64,000 bases of DNA from Dyadobacter frigoris (GTDB lineage Bacteria; Bacteroidota; Bacteroidia; Cytophagales; Spirosomataceae). The notes beneath the pieces were generated by a model. The model saw nothing but the letters and a program-made list of their open reading frames with translations. It did no database searches and was not told where the DNA came from. Where the stretch lies: the NCBI RefSeq assembly GCF_005280585.1, contig NZ_SZVO01000003.1, forward strand, positions 462,247-526,246, in the 5' to 3' direction. The translations under genes and the position numbers were made by a program. Shown here piece by piece: positions 37,163-45,978 of this stretch (positions within the stretch are counted from its first letter, which is position 1; every line of letters begins with the position of its first letter).

Positions 37163-38590
37163 TTAAAATTGGAAATAGATAAATTGATTGCTTGTGAAAA
37201 CACCAAACAAATAACAGCAAAAACAGATTAGTGGAAACAAAATCCAGAACAGTCGGGTGTCAGGAATATATCTTGCGAAATATTTATCCTTGATCACTAA
37301 AAGAAGAAGCAATCCGAGGGAAAAAATAAACTCCCCAACATTCATAGCAAGATCAGGAAGCCCGTAATCAGAAAGATCAAAGATCTTTTTAATTATTTCA
37401 AAAGCTTCGGAAACGCTGTTTGCCCTGAAAAATATCCAGGCAAAAGCAACCAGCAAAAAAGTCCATAAAATATGGAAAATCCTGACAGGCAACGGGCCTC
37501 CTTTTCCAACATGTTCGCGTCTGAAGATGGTATGCGTGTTGAAAACTTGTGCCAGGATCAGATAAACACCATGAATACCACCCCAGATAATAAATTTCCA
37601 GTCGGCACCGTGCCATAATCCGCTTAATAAAAATACAACGAGAATATTAAAGTAAACTCTGCTTTTTGCCCGCCTGTTTCCTCCCAAGGGAATATAAACG
37701 TAATCACGAAACCAGGTGGAAAGTGAAATATGCCAGCGTTTCCAGAATTCCGAGATTTATTCGGCAAAATAAGGTGCGTTGAAATTTGTCATCAGTTTAA
37801 AACCCATCACCCGGGCCGTTCCGATGGCAATGTCAGAGTAGCCGGAAAAGTCGCAGTAAATCTGAAAACAGTAGAAAAAAGTGGCAATTAAAAGTGCTGA
37901 ACCACTTTGATGAGAAACATCTGAATAAGCGACGTCCGTAACCAAAGCAAGTCTGTCCGCGATTACTACCTTTTTGAACATACCCCATGCAATGAGCGTC
38001 AATCCCGTTCTTATATTTTCCCAGTCATAATCAAATTTTTCCCGAAACTGCCAAAGCACATTTTGGGGTCTCTCGATAGGGCCCGCTACCAGCTGAGGAT
38101 AAAAAAGAACGTACAGTGAATATATCCCAAAATTATATTCAGCCTTCTGATTGCCGCGGTAAACTTCAATCGTATAACTCATCGACTGAAAAGTATGAAA
38201 AGACAATCCGATCGGAAGAATTAAAGCGGGAAACATTTCCCTGAGCGGAGGCATTTCGTTCTTCTGGCCCATAAGTTGAAGAACGTGCGTTATATTGTTA
38301 TTCAGAAAATCGAAATATTTGAAAAAGGCCAGAAACCCGACATTGGCAACAAGACTTAATACAAGAAGCAGTAACCTTTTTCGACCTTTTGAGTTTTCAA
38401 TCCAGATACCGGCAAAGTAGTCTATGACAATGACCACACCGAGAATTATTAAGTAAACCGGAATAAAAGATGCATAAAAGTAAGCACTTGCTGCAAGCAA
38501 AAGCACCCATCTAAGTTTCCATGGAATGGTATAATATAGTGTGGTAACGAAAATAAAGAATAGTAAAAAGTGTAATGAATTAAAGAGCAT
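37163..38590 (-). pseudogene. MBOAT family O-acyltransferase interrupted by one in-frame stop codon
   Basis: The frame encodes a full-length MBOAT (474 residues, AlgI-like) except for a TAA at 37757-37759. The first part runs from MLFNSLHFLLFFIF to FNAPYFAE; the reading continues in the same frame with ISEFWKRWHISLSTWFRDY and then VYIPLGGNRRAKSRVYFN, and LSGLWHGADWKFIIWGGIHG, which holds the invariant His. Family members have a serine where the TAA stands, so TCA or TCG to TAA by one base explains it. No frameshift is needed. The two halves would otherwise be 37757-38590 and 37163-37687 (TTG start). It may be a recent null, a sequencing error or read-through. It sits directly before the SGNH-like partner. 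Confidence 0.88.
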
Positions 38591-38664
38591 TTGCTTTGTT
38601 GTAAATGTTAATATCCAATCCAAATCAAGACAAAACTGCACCAAATTCGGGTTTTACGCGGGGG

Positions 38665-38672
38665 CAAATATA
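38665..38672 (-). promoter_or_regulatory. Putative -7 element for the MBOAT operon
   Basis: On the minus strand TATATTTG matches TAnnTTTG exactly, about 75 bases before the MBOAT ATG. No clear -33 TTG at normal spacing. Confidence 0.4.
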
Positions 38673-38869
38673 GAGTTATCTCTTTAAATATCGTATTTCT
38701 TTAAATTTAGCACGTATTTTTTCTATTAAAAGGTTACCGAAACAATATTACTATTATAGTCTGACAGCTAACAGGTTGTTTCCCGGAAACTGTTAAAAAC
38801 TGACAAATCCAAAAATAACAAAGTACCCCTTATCTGCGTATGATTAGATTGAATGTTCACGTTAATTAG

Positions 38870-38900
38870 TTGCATGAACAACAGATTGTTTTATACTTTG
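38870..38900 (+). promoter_or_regulatory. Putative promoter of the oxygenase-chrA operon
   Basis: TTG at 38870-38872 and TTATACTTTG at 38891-38900. The -7 element has one extra base relative to TAnnTTTG. It ends 14 bases before the ATG, giving a very short leader. Confidence 0.35.
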
Positions 38901-38914
38901 CATAAAAAAGCATT

Positions 38915-39871
38915 ATGGAACCTGCATTATTAAACGAAGTACCATCGCTGGACCTGGCAGACTACACCTCGGGAGATGCGACAACAAAGGAAAAATTTGT
39001 GGCGGACCTGGGCTCTGCCTTTACCAATATAGGATTTGTTGCGATCAAAAACCATGGCCTCAGCGATGATCTGAGAATAAAACTCTATGACGCCGTTCAG
39101 CGTTTTTTCTTTTTACCGGAAGCTGAAAAGAAGAAATACGAACATCCTGAATTATTTGGTCAACGCGGATATATCAGTAAAGGAAAAGAAACCGCGAAAG
39201 GTTTTAAGGTCGCTGATCTTAAAGAATTTTATCACATAGGACAGCCGGAACCTGTGGGTGACATGGCATCCAATATTTTCCCTGACGAATTCCCGGAATT
39301 TGAAAAATATACCACAGAAGTGTACAGAACTTTTGAAAACGCCGGTAAAACCTTGCTGAAAGCCATCGCAATTTACCTCGGTCTGGAAGAAGATTTCTTT
39401 GAAGATAAAGTTAAAAATGGCGACAGTATTCTTCGTGCACTTCATTATTTCCCGATTGAGAATCCTGATCTGGTGCCAGAGGGAGCCGTTCGTGCAGCTG
39501 CACATGGTGATATTAACCTGATCACATTACTAATGGGAGCCAGTGCCGAAGGACTTGAAGTTTTACGTCGTGATGGGAAATGGATTGCCATTACTGCCCT
39601 GCCGGATCAGATTGTTGTAAATGTGGGCGATATGCTGGACCGCCTTACCAATCACAAATTAAAGTCGACCATTCACCGGGTTGTAAATCCGTCGCGTGAA
39701 AAAATGGGAACTTCACGTTTCTCAATACCTTTCTTCATGCATCCAAGAGCTGACATGAATCTGGCTTGCCTGGAAAGCTGCGTAAGTGCTGAATTCCCCA
39801 AAATGTATGTAAATATGACCGCAGGCGAATTTCTGGATGAGCGTTTGCGTGAATTGGGACTAAAAAAATAA
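38915..39871 (+). CDS. 2-oxoglutarate/Fe(II) oxygenase, isopenicillin N synthase-like family
   Basis: A 318-residue cytosolic protein. N-terminal DIOX_N-like part (about 10-110, NIGFVAIKNHGLSDDLR). The catalytic domain has the iron ligands His197, Asp199 (AAHGDINLITLL) and His254 (STIHRVVNPS), and the 2-oxoglutarate-binding Arg268-x-Ser270 (SRFSIP). It oxidises an unknown small molecule; plant-type hormone and antibiotic enzymes share the fold, but bacterial members are mostly uncharacterised. The chromate transporter gene starts 19 bases after its stop, so both should be on one transcript. Confidence 0.92.
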   Translation: MEPALLNEVPSLDLADYTSGDATTKEKFVADLGSAFTNIGFVAIKNHGLSDDLRIKLYDAVQRFFFLPEAEKKKYEHPELFGQRGYISKGKETAKGFKVADLKEFYHIGQPEPVGDMASNIFPDEFPEFEKYTTEVYRTFENAGKTLLKAIAIYLGLEEDFFEDKVKNGDSILRALHYFPIENPDLVPEGAVRAAAHGDINLITLLMGASAEGLEVLRRDGKWIAITALPDQIVVNVGDMLDRLTNHKLKSTIHRVVNPSREKMGTSRFSIPFFMHPRADMNLACLESCVSAEFPKMYVNMTAGEFLDERLRELGLKK

Positions 39872-39890
39872 TCACAGTTCGCATAAAGCA

Positions 39891-41150
39891 ATGTCCACAT
39901 TTGAATATGGACAATGGCAAATCACAAACTGGCTTATCCTGAACCCTTTATCAAAAATACCTTTGAGTAACCCCATCCGCAGGTTTCGTTATATCATTTA
40001 TCTTTTGGACATCCTTTTGCTATCGTTTACGGCATTTGGAGGCCCGCAGGTACATCTTATGATGATGATCGAAAGGCTGGTCAAGAAAAGAAGATATATC
40101 ACCGAAGAAGAACTACTTGAATTACAGGCACTTTGCCAGATTCTTCCCGGCCCTAGTTCCACACAAACAGTTACAGCCATTGGCCTGAAAATTGGTGGTC
40201 AGCCTTTGGCTTATCTTAGTTTGCTGGTGTGGTCATTACCAGCGATGTTCCTGATGACGCTTGCTGCAATCGGTGTTCACCTTTTGGAACAGAAGAAAAT
40301 CTCACTTTCCTTTACCCGTTTTGTGGGCCCGATGGCCGTTGCGTTTTTGATGCATGGAGCTTATGCCATTGCCCGAAAAGTAATCCATAATTTGCAGGGA
40401 TGGAGTTTTCTTATCATTTCTACGATTTTGGCCTATTTATTCCCATCGCCTTATATGACGCCGCTTCTTATCGTTTCCGGCGGTGTAGCGGCATCTTTAA
40501 ATTTCAGGCAGCATGAAAAAATGGAAAGAGGCCCGATTAAAATCACCTGGCGGCCACTCATTTTCTGGATATCCGTTTTGCTGGTGGCAGCCGGGATTGG
40601 TACGGTTACAAAATCTTTACCGGTTCGGCTTTTCGAGAATTTTTATCGTAACGGAAGTATGGTTTTCGGCGGTGGGCAGGTTTTGATTCCAATCCTTTAT
40701 AATGAGTTTGTTGAATTTAAACATTACCTGACGGACCAGGAATTTCTTTCCGGAATGGCTTTGACACAGGTAGTTCCAGGCCCTGTTTTTTCGGTCGCTA
40801 CGTATGTCGGAAGTTTGTCGATGCAATCTTATGGCATAACGGGACAAATAATTGGCGGCTTTGTTTCAACAGCCGGCATTTTTTTACCGGGAACATTTTT
40901 TATCTTTTTCGCCTATCCAATTTGGGGACAATTAAAAAAATACCGCGGAATCCGTGCTTCTCTGGACGGCCTTCATGCCACAAGCTGCGGACTTACTATT
41001 GCCGCCGCGATATCACTTTTTGAACCAATGGCCGTCGACTGGCAGTCGGTACTTACGGTTGCTATTACATTATTGATTCTCTTTTTTACCAAAATCCCCT
41101 CCTACCTGCTCATCATTCTGGGGCTTCTTCTGGGATTATTTATTTCTTAA
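39891..41150 (+). CDS. chrA: Chromate transporter (two-domain ChrA)
   Basis: A 419-residue inner-membrane protein with about ten to twelve helices. Two homologous halves are visible. The first has SFTAFGGPQVHLMMMIERLV and LPGPSSTQTVTAIG. The second has GSMVFGGGQVLIPILYNEFV, then FLSGMALTQVVPGPVFSVAT, as expected for the long ChrA form in which the halves have opposite membrane orientation. The family exports chromate, probably by proton-coupled antiport; many homologues have untested substrates. The coding start is the ATG 19 bases after the oxygenase gene, so they form an operon. Confidence 0.9.
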   Translation: MSTFEYGQWQITNWLILNPLSKIPLSNPIRRFRYIIYLLDILLLSFTAFGGPQVHLMMMIERLVKKRRYITEEELLELQALCQILPGPSSTQTVTAIGLKIGGQPLAYLSLLVWSLPAMFLMTLAAIGVHLLEQKKISLSFTRFVGPMAVAFLMHGAYAIARKVIHNLQGWSFLIISTILAYLFPSPYMTPLLIVSGGVAASLNFRQHEKMERGPIKITWRPLIFWISVLLVAAGIGTVTKSLPVRLFENFYRNGSMVFGGGQVLIPILYNEFVEFKHYLTDQEFLSGMALTQVVPGPVFSVATYVGSLSMQSYGITGQIIGGFVSTAGIFLPGTFFIFFAYPIWGQLKKYRGIRASLDGLHATSCGLTIAAAISLFEPMAVDWQSVLTVAITLLILFFTKIPSYLLIILGLLLGLFIS

Positions 41151-41259
41151 TTACAATCCGAAGGCAGGCTTTCGGCATCCAATCTAATAAATCATAAGCT
41201 TTGTTTTAATCCATTTGTTTTCCAAACTTTGGACACTTGATCCCATTCTTTTCCATTTC

Positions 41260-44226
41260 ATGAAAAAAGCTATAATTTTCTTCGTTTTTCACCTTTCGTT
41301 ATTCGCTTTCAGCCTTACAAAAGCCCAGATTACGACGCCGCCTCAATTTTTAAATAAAAACCGGCAGTGGGTAGATTCCGTTTTTGCCACCTTAACGCCG
41401 GATGAACGAATTTCACAACTGATCATGGTTGCCGCAGTTTCGGATGTGAAACGAGCGGTGATTGATCCCAAAACCAGTAATCCTGCTTTTATAGAAAAAC
41501 TGATCCGTGAAAATAAAATCGGGGGAATAGTATTTTTTCAGGGCGGACCTGTACCGCAAGCGAAGCTGACCAATTATTACCAGTCCATCTCGAAAGTTCC
41601 GCTGCTGGTAGCCATGGATGCAGAATTTGGTTTAGCCATGCGCATTGACAGTACTGTTCGTTATCCCTATCAAATGACGCTGGGCGCAATTCAGGGAAAT
41701 GATGATTTAATTTATCTAATGGGGAAACAAGTTGCGCAGCAGGCCAAACGCCTGGGTATGCATATCAATTTTGCACCTGTTGCCGATGTCAACAACAATC
41801 CCGACAATCCCGTTATCAGCTTCCGTTCTTTTGGAGAGAACAAATATAAAGTTGCCGAAAAAGCACTTGCCTATATGAAAGGAATGCAGGATAATGGTTT
41901 ATTAACCAGCGCCAAGCATTTTCCCGGCCACGGTGACACCGGTACAGATTCTCATTTTGACCTTCCGGTGATTCCACATAATCTTACAAGACTTGATACG
42001 CTTGAACTTTATCCCTTCAAAGTTTTAATGAACAATGGTTTGAGCGGCATGATGATCGCGCATCTTAGTATTCCTGCATTAGATAATACCCCGAATTTAC
42101 CATCAACCTTATCTAAACCAATTGTTACAGATTTGCTTCGGACCAAATTGGGATTTCAGGGTTTGATATTTTCCGACGCCATGAATATGAAAGGTGTAAC
42201 GAAATATTTCGCTGACGGCAAAGCGGATGCAATGGGAATAGAAGCCGGCATGGATGTTTTGGAATTTACAGAAGATGTTTCCAAAGCAGTCGCCGAAATC
42301 AAAAAAAGTATTGCCGAAGGAAAAATAACACAGGCAGAAATTGATTTTCGCTGTAAAAAAGTCCTGGAAGCAAAAGCCTGGGTTGGTTTAAATCATTACA
42401 AACCGGTCGATCTTACTAACTTATACGAAGATCTTAATCCAAAATCAGCTGAATTGACAAATCGTTTGCTGACTGAAAAAGCATTAACAATTTTGAAAAA
42501 TGATGGAAATGTTCTTCCACTGCGAGAAATTGATACAATGAAAATTGCTTCGATTTCTCTCGGCGCTGATACAATCACTACTTTCCAGAAAACGCTCGAC
42601 CTGTATACCAAGGTTGATCATTATTATATTCCGTCAAAAGCGACACCGGCGCAAATGGAAATCGTTCGGGCTAAGTTGAAAGACTATAATATACTTCTGG
42701 TTGGCGTGCATTTGGGTAGTATTTCTCCAAAAGTGAATTACGGATTGACCGACCAGATGAGCTCCATGCTGCAGGAATTAATGGCCACAAAAAAGGCTGT
42801 AATTTCGATTTTTGGCAATCCTTATGTTTTAAACAAAATACCAAACGCTGAAAATGCCAAAGCGCTGGTAATGGCTTATCAGCTTACGCCTTATACCCAG
42901 GATTTATCAGCCCAGCTTATTTTTGGCGCAATTCCGGCAAAAGGGAAATTACCGGTTACCGTTAATACTCAATTTCCTTATCTGGCCGGAATTGAAACGC
43001 AGGCTTTGGGACGATTAAAATATACCATTCCGGAAGAACTTGGTTTGGATTCCAAACTGATAACCTTTAAAATTGATTCGATTGCAAACCTGGCTATTAA
43101 TGAAAAGGCAACGCCTGGCTGTGTTGTTCAACTTGCCAAAGATGGAAAAGTTTTTTTCAGAAAAGCATATGGAAAACATACGTATGAAGGAACTGCCAAT
43201 GTAAAACTGAACGATTTATATGACCTGGCTTCGGTAACGAAAATCACGGCTTCAACACTTGCCTTGATGAGTTTGTACGATCAGAAGAAATTTGATCTGG
43301 ACGCGACGATGAAAGATTATCTTCCGGATTTCAAAAAATCAAATAAAGCAGATCTGACATGGCGCAGGGTTTTGACGCATAGCGCCCGTTTGAAATCTTA
43401 TATCATGTTCTGGAAAGAGGCAAAAAATCCGGATGGAACACTAAAAAAACAAGTTTTCAGTACCAAACAGTCATCCAAATATCCGACGTCCGTTGTAGGT
43501 GACAGTCTTTTTATTCGTAAAAACTACGTTAAAAAGCTTTACAAAGGCATCAAGGATTCTCCGCTTAATAAGGATGAAGGCTATGTGTACAGCGATTTGT
43601 CTTTCCTTCTTTATCCGAAAATCGTAAAAAGCCTAACCGGTGTTGAGTTTGAAGATTATCTAAAAAATAACTTTTACAGCAAACTGGGTGCGACTACGTT
43701 AACTTTCAATCCAAAACGTTTTTACAAACTGGAAGATATCGTTCCTTCGGAAAGGGACACATTTTTCCGTCAGACTTTAATTCACGGTCAGGTTCATGAC
43801 GAAGCGGCTGCGATGATGGGAGGACTGAGCGGTCATGCGGGACTTTTTGGAGATGCAAATGATGTAATGAAAGTTTGGCAAATGTATTTGCAAAATGGTT
43901 ATTATGGCGGTCAACAGTTACTAAGCAAGGATGCTTTATTTGAATTTACACGTTATCAATATCCGGAAATGGGTAGTCGCCGTGGACTTGGATTTGACAA
44001 ACCAACGTTTAAATATTCAGGAAACGCGCCAAAATATGCACATCCGATGAGTTTTGGCCATACTGGTTTTACCGGGATTATGGTTTGGGCTGACCCGTCC
44101 AATAACCTGAATTATGTATTTCTTTCAAACCGGGTTTACCCAACCAGAGAAAATCCAAAAATCTCCCAGCTTAATATCAGAACGGCGATCATGGACGTTG
44201 TTTATGAGGCTTTGAGAAATAAATAA
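41260..44226 (+). CDS. GH3 beta-N-acetylglucosaminidase-like / serine beta-lactamase-like fusion
   Basis: A 988-residue exported protein (signal to about residue 23, LTKAQ). The GH3 N-terminal domain (about 40-375) has the NagZ-type loop KHFPGHGDTGTDSH (219-232, catalytic His232) and the nucleophile Asp306 in IFSDAMNM. A GH3 C-terminal-like domain follows (about 405-580). The rest (about 600-985) is a class C beta-lactamase/D-peptidase fold with SVTK (658-661) as the SxxK nucleophile motif. NagZ-like activity plus a penicillin-binding-type hydrolase suggests peptidoglycan turnover. Such fusions are known in Bacteroidota. I start at the ATG before the signal. Confidence 0.92.
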   Translation: MKKAIIFFVFHLSLFAFSLTKAQITTPPQFLNKNRQWVDSVFATLTPDERISQLIMVAAVSDVKRAVIDPKTSNPAFIEKLIRENKIGGIVFFQGGPVPQAKLTNYYQSISKVPLLVAMDAEFGLAMRIDSTVRYPYQMTLGAIQGNDDLIYLMGKQVAQQAKRLGMHINFAPVADVNNNPDNPVISFRSFGENKYKVAEKALAYMKGMQDNGLLTSAKHFPGHGDTGTDSHFDLPVIPHNLTRLDTLELYPFKVLMNNGLSGMMIAHLSIPALDNTPNLPSTLSKPIVTDLLRTKLGFQGLIFSDAMNMKGVTKYFADGKADAMGIEAGMDVLEFTEDVSKAVAEIKKSIAEGKITQAEIDFRCKKVLEAKAWVGLNHYKPVDLTNLYEDLNPKSAELTNRLLTEKALTILKNDGNVLPLREIDTMKIASISLGADTITTFQKTLDLYTKVDHYYIPSKATPAQMEIVRAKLKDYNILLVGVHLGSISPKVNYGLTDQMSSMLQELMATKKAVISIFGNPYVLNKIPNAENAKALVMAYQLTPYTQDLSAQLIFGAIPAKGKLPVTVNTQFPYLAGIETQALGRLKYTIPEELGLDSKLITFKIDSIANLAINEKATPGCVVQLAKDGKVFFRKAYGKHTYEGTANVKLNDLYDLASVTKITASTLALMSLYDQKKFDLDATMKDYLPDFKKSNKADLTWRRVLTHSARLKSYIMFWKEAKNPDGTLKKQVFSTKQSSKYPTSVVGDSLFIRKNYVKKLYKGIKDSPLNKDEGYVYSDLSFLLYPKIVKSLTGVEFEDYLKNNFYSKLGATTLTFNPKRFYKLEDIVPSERDTFFRQTLIHGQVHDEAAAMMGGLSGHAGLFGDANDVMKVWQMYLQNGYYGGQQLLSKDALFEFTRYQYPEMGSRRGLGFDKPTFKYSGNAPKYAHPMSFGHTGFTGIMVWADPSNNLNYVFLSNRVYPTRENPKISQLNIRTAIMDVVYEALRNK

Positions 44227-44248
44227 AATAACTTTTTACAATTATTTT

Positions 44249-44282
44249 GGAGGAGGTCCTATGGCCTCCTCTGCTGTTTTTA
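44249..44282 (+). terminator. Intrinsic terminator after the GH3 fusion gene
   Basis: GAGGAGG (44250-44256) pairs with CCTCCTC (44265-44271), with GGTCC/GGCC-like inner bases and a following TGTTTTTAAA. Confidence 0.75.
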
Positions 44283-44295
44283 AATCAATTAGTGC

Positions 44296-44303
44296 TATAT
44301 TTG
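44296..44303 (+). promoter_or_regulatory. Putative -7 element for the toxin-antitoxin pair
   Basis: TATATTTG matches TAnnTTTG exactly, 42 bases before the antitoxin ATG and just after the preceding terminator. No firm -33 partner. Confidence 0.45.
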
Positions 44304-44344
44304 AATAGAAAAATTAATGATTTTGTTATGAAACGCTACTGATA

Positions 44345-44632
44345 ATGTTAAATATCGTTGAAAGTTATATTGAGCTAAAAAAAAATATGGCCACACTGAT
44401 TAACAAGTCTGGTTATAAAAATGCTTATCTGGCAGAACAAATTGGAATTCCTGCACCCACATTCAGCGTAAAAAAGCAAAGAGGTAATTGGACCGAAACA
44501 GAAATTCAAAAAATACTTGCCATTATCGAGAATGAAAGGCTGGAAGATTTTTTTATGCTTGAACTTATGCGGAGCGAAAAAGATGAACCTCGCTTTCCGG
44601 TTTCAGACTTGAAAAAGAGTCTCGGATGGTAG
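44345..44632 (+). CDS. Putative HTH antitoxin of a type II toxin-antitoxin pair
   Basis: A 95-residue protein. Residues about 18-60 (LINKSGYKNAYLAEQIGIPA and PTFSVKKQRGNWTETEIQKI) look like a small Cro/XRE-like helix-turn-helix; the acidic tail would contact the toxin. It precedes the RelE/ParE-like gene and overlaps it by 7 bases, which is the usual coupling in such modules. Antitoxins usually repress their own promoter. The family assignment of the HTH is by position and pattern only. An internal Met at codon 15 is another possible start. Confidence 0.78.
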   Translation: MLNIVESYIELKKNMATLINKSGYKNAYLAEQIGIPAPTFSVKKQRGNWTETEIQKILAIIENERLEDFFMLELMRSEKDEPRFPVSDLKKSLGW

Positions 44633-44907
44633 TCGAGTTTGTTAAAAGATTTGAAAAGGAATTAAAAAATGCTCCGAGAGATATTCAAAAAAGAGTAATC
44701 TTAATCGTTGAAAAACTCCAGGCCGCAAGTTCCCTTGAAACGGCCGAAGTTGATTATAAAAAAATGGAAGGTCAAAAACCGGGTGAAAGTTATTACCGCA
44801 TAAGAGTTGGAGACTGGCGCATCGGAGTCGAATATATTAATCCCGATATTACATTATTAAGATTACTCAGTCGAGGTACTGTTTATAAGAATTTCCCACC
44901 AAAATAA
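44626..44907 (+). CDS. RelE/ParE superfamily toxin
   Basis: A 93-residue protein with the RelE/ParE fold: FVKRFEKELKNAPRDIQKRV as the N-terminal helix pair, DYKKMEGQKPGESYYRIRVG, DWRIGVEYI and a C-terminal strand LLRLLSRGTVYKNFP. YYRIRVGDWRI is the family core with basic residues used by RelE-type ribosome-dependent mRNA cutting. Whether it cuts mRNA or targets gyrase cannot be told. The start ATG overlaps the antitoxin end by 7 bases. Confidence 0.88.
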   Translation: MVVEFVKRFEKELKNAPRDIQKRVILIVEKLQAASSLETAEVDYKKMEGQKPGESYYRIRVGDWRIGVEYINPDITLLRLLSRGTVYKNFPPK

Positions 44908-44977
44908 ATTACCTAATTTTTGTTCAATTCAGGAAAATTATCAAATCTGATAACTTTCTAATATACTATTTTACCAA

Positions 44978-45916
44978 ATGAAATATTTCCTTGCACTCCT
45001 GCTTACATCGTTATTATTCAACTCATTTGCCCAAAACCTCACTCCTTCTCCTGAAAACATTTCAAAACATGTTAATTTCTTGGCTTCCGACAAAATGAAA
45101 GGGCGTGGAACTGGCAGTAAGGAAAATTTCAAAGCTGCGGAATATGTCATCAAACAGTTCAAAAAATATGATCTAAAACCGCTGGGAACGGATGGATTTA
45201 AACAACCTTTTACTGCCAAAGTAAAACGAGTGCTCGTTCCGGACAGTTTAAGAAAAACGGAGAATATCATTGGCTTTCTTGACAATGGCGCTGAGTACAC
45301 GATTGTAATCGGAGCACACTTTGATCATCTCGGTATTGGAAAACAGGGAAGTTCCAAAGATGATCATCCTGAGGGGAAAATTCACAATGGAGCGGATGAT
45401 AACGCTTCCGGCGTAGCGGGATTGATTGAACTGGCACGTTATTTTTCAGGTAACAATGTCAAGGAGCCTTACAATTTTCTTTTCATCGCGTTTGGTGCTG
45501 AGGAACTGGGACTTCTGGGATCAAAACATTTTGTAAACAATCCCACACTGCCATTAAGCAAGATTAATTTCATGTGTAATATGGACATGATCGGGCGTTA
45601 TAACCCGGATCGGGGTGTAGGAATTGGCGGCGTTGGTACCAGTCCGCAGTGGTCTGGAATTTTCGAGAAAGTTAAAGGTAATGTCAAGTTTTTTACGGAT
45701 ACTGCCGGAAGCGGAGGATCGGATCATGGATCGTTTTACGCGAAACAAATTCCGGTTCTGTTTTTTCATACGGGAGGCCATGACGACTATCACAAACCTT
45801 CGGACGACCCGGAAAAAGTGGATGTAAAATCAGAAGCTGGTATTCTTAATGTTGAAATAAAACTCATTGAAAACGCCATAAAATTGCCAAAACTGGAATT
45901 TACCGAAGTCAAATAA
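44978..45916 (+). CDS. M28 family zinc aminopeptidase, exported
   Basis: A 312-residue protein with a signal peptide (to about residue 19, NSFAQ). The two-zinc site is complete: His114 (IGAHFDHLG), Asp140 (HNGADDNASG), Glu175/Glu176 (FGAEELGLLGS), Asp203 (CNMDMIGR) and His272 (GHDDYHKPSDD). M28 enzymes remove N-terminal residues from peptides in the periplasm or outside. The trehalase gene follows about 60 bases later, with no terminator seen between them. Confidence 0.95.
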   Translation: MKYFLALLLTSLLFNSFAQNLTPSPENISKHVNFLASDKMKGRGTGSKENFKAAEYVIKQFKKYDLKPLGTDGFKQPFTAKVKRVLVPDSLRKTENIIGFLDNGAEYTIVIGAHFDHLGIGKQGSSKDDHPEGKIHNGADDNASGVAGLIELARYFSGNNVKEPYNFLFIAFGAEELGLLGSKHFVNNPTLPLSKINFMCNMDMIGRYNPDRGVGIGGVGTSPQWSGIFEKVKGNVKFFTDTAGSGGSDHGSFYAKQIPVLFFHTGGHDDYHKPSDDPEKVDVKSEAGILNVEIKLIENAIKLPKLEFTEVK

Positions 45917-45978
45917 TATGTTTTGATCCATTGATATTGATAACATAAATAAACTGTGAACCTTTAACTATTCAGGAT

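Larger units (their letters stand above)
38591..38914. other. Divergent intergenic region
   Basis: About 320 bases between the MBOAT and the 2-oxoglutarate oxygenase genes. It holds promoter-like elements for both directions (38665-38672 leftward, 38870-38900 rightward) and otherwise nothing I can support. Confidence 0.5.
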
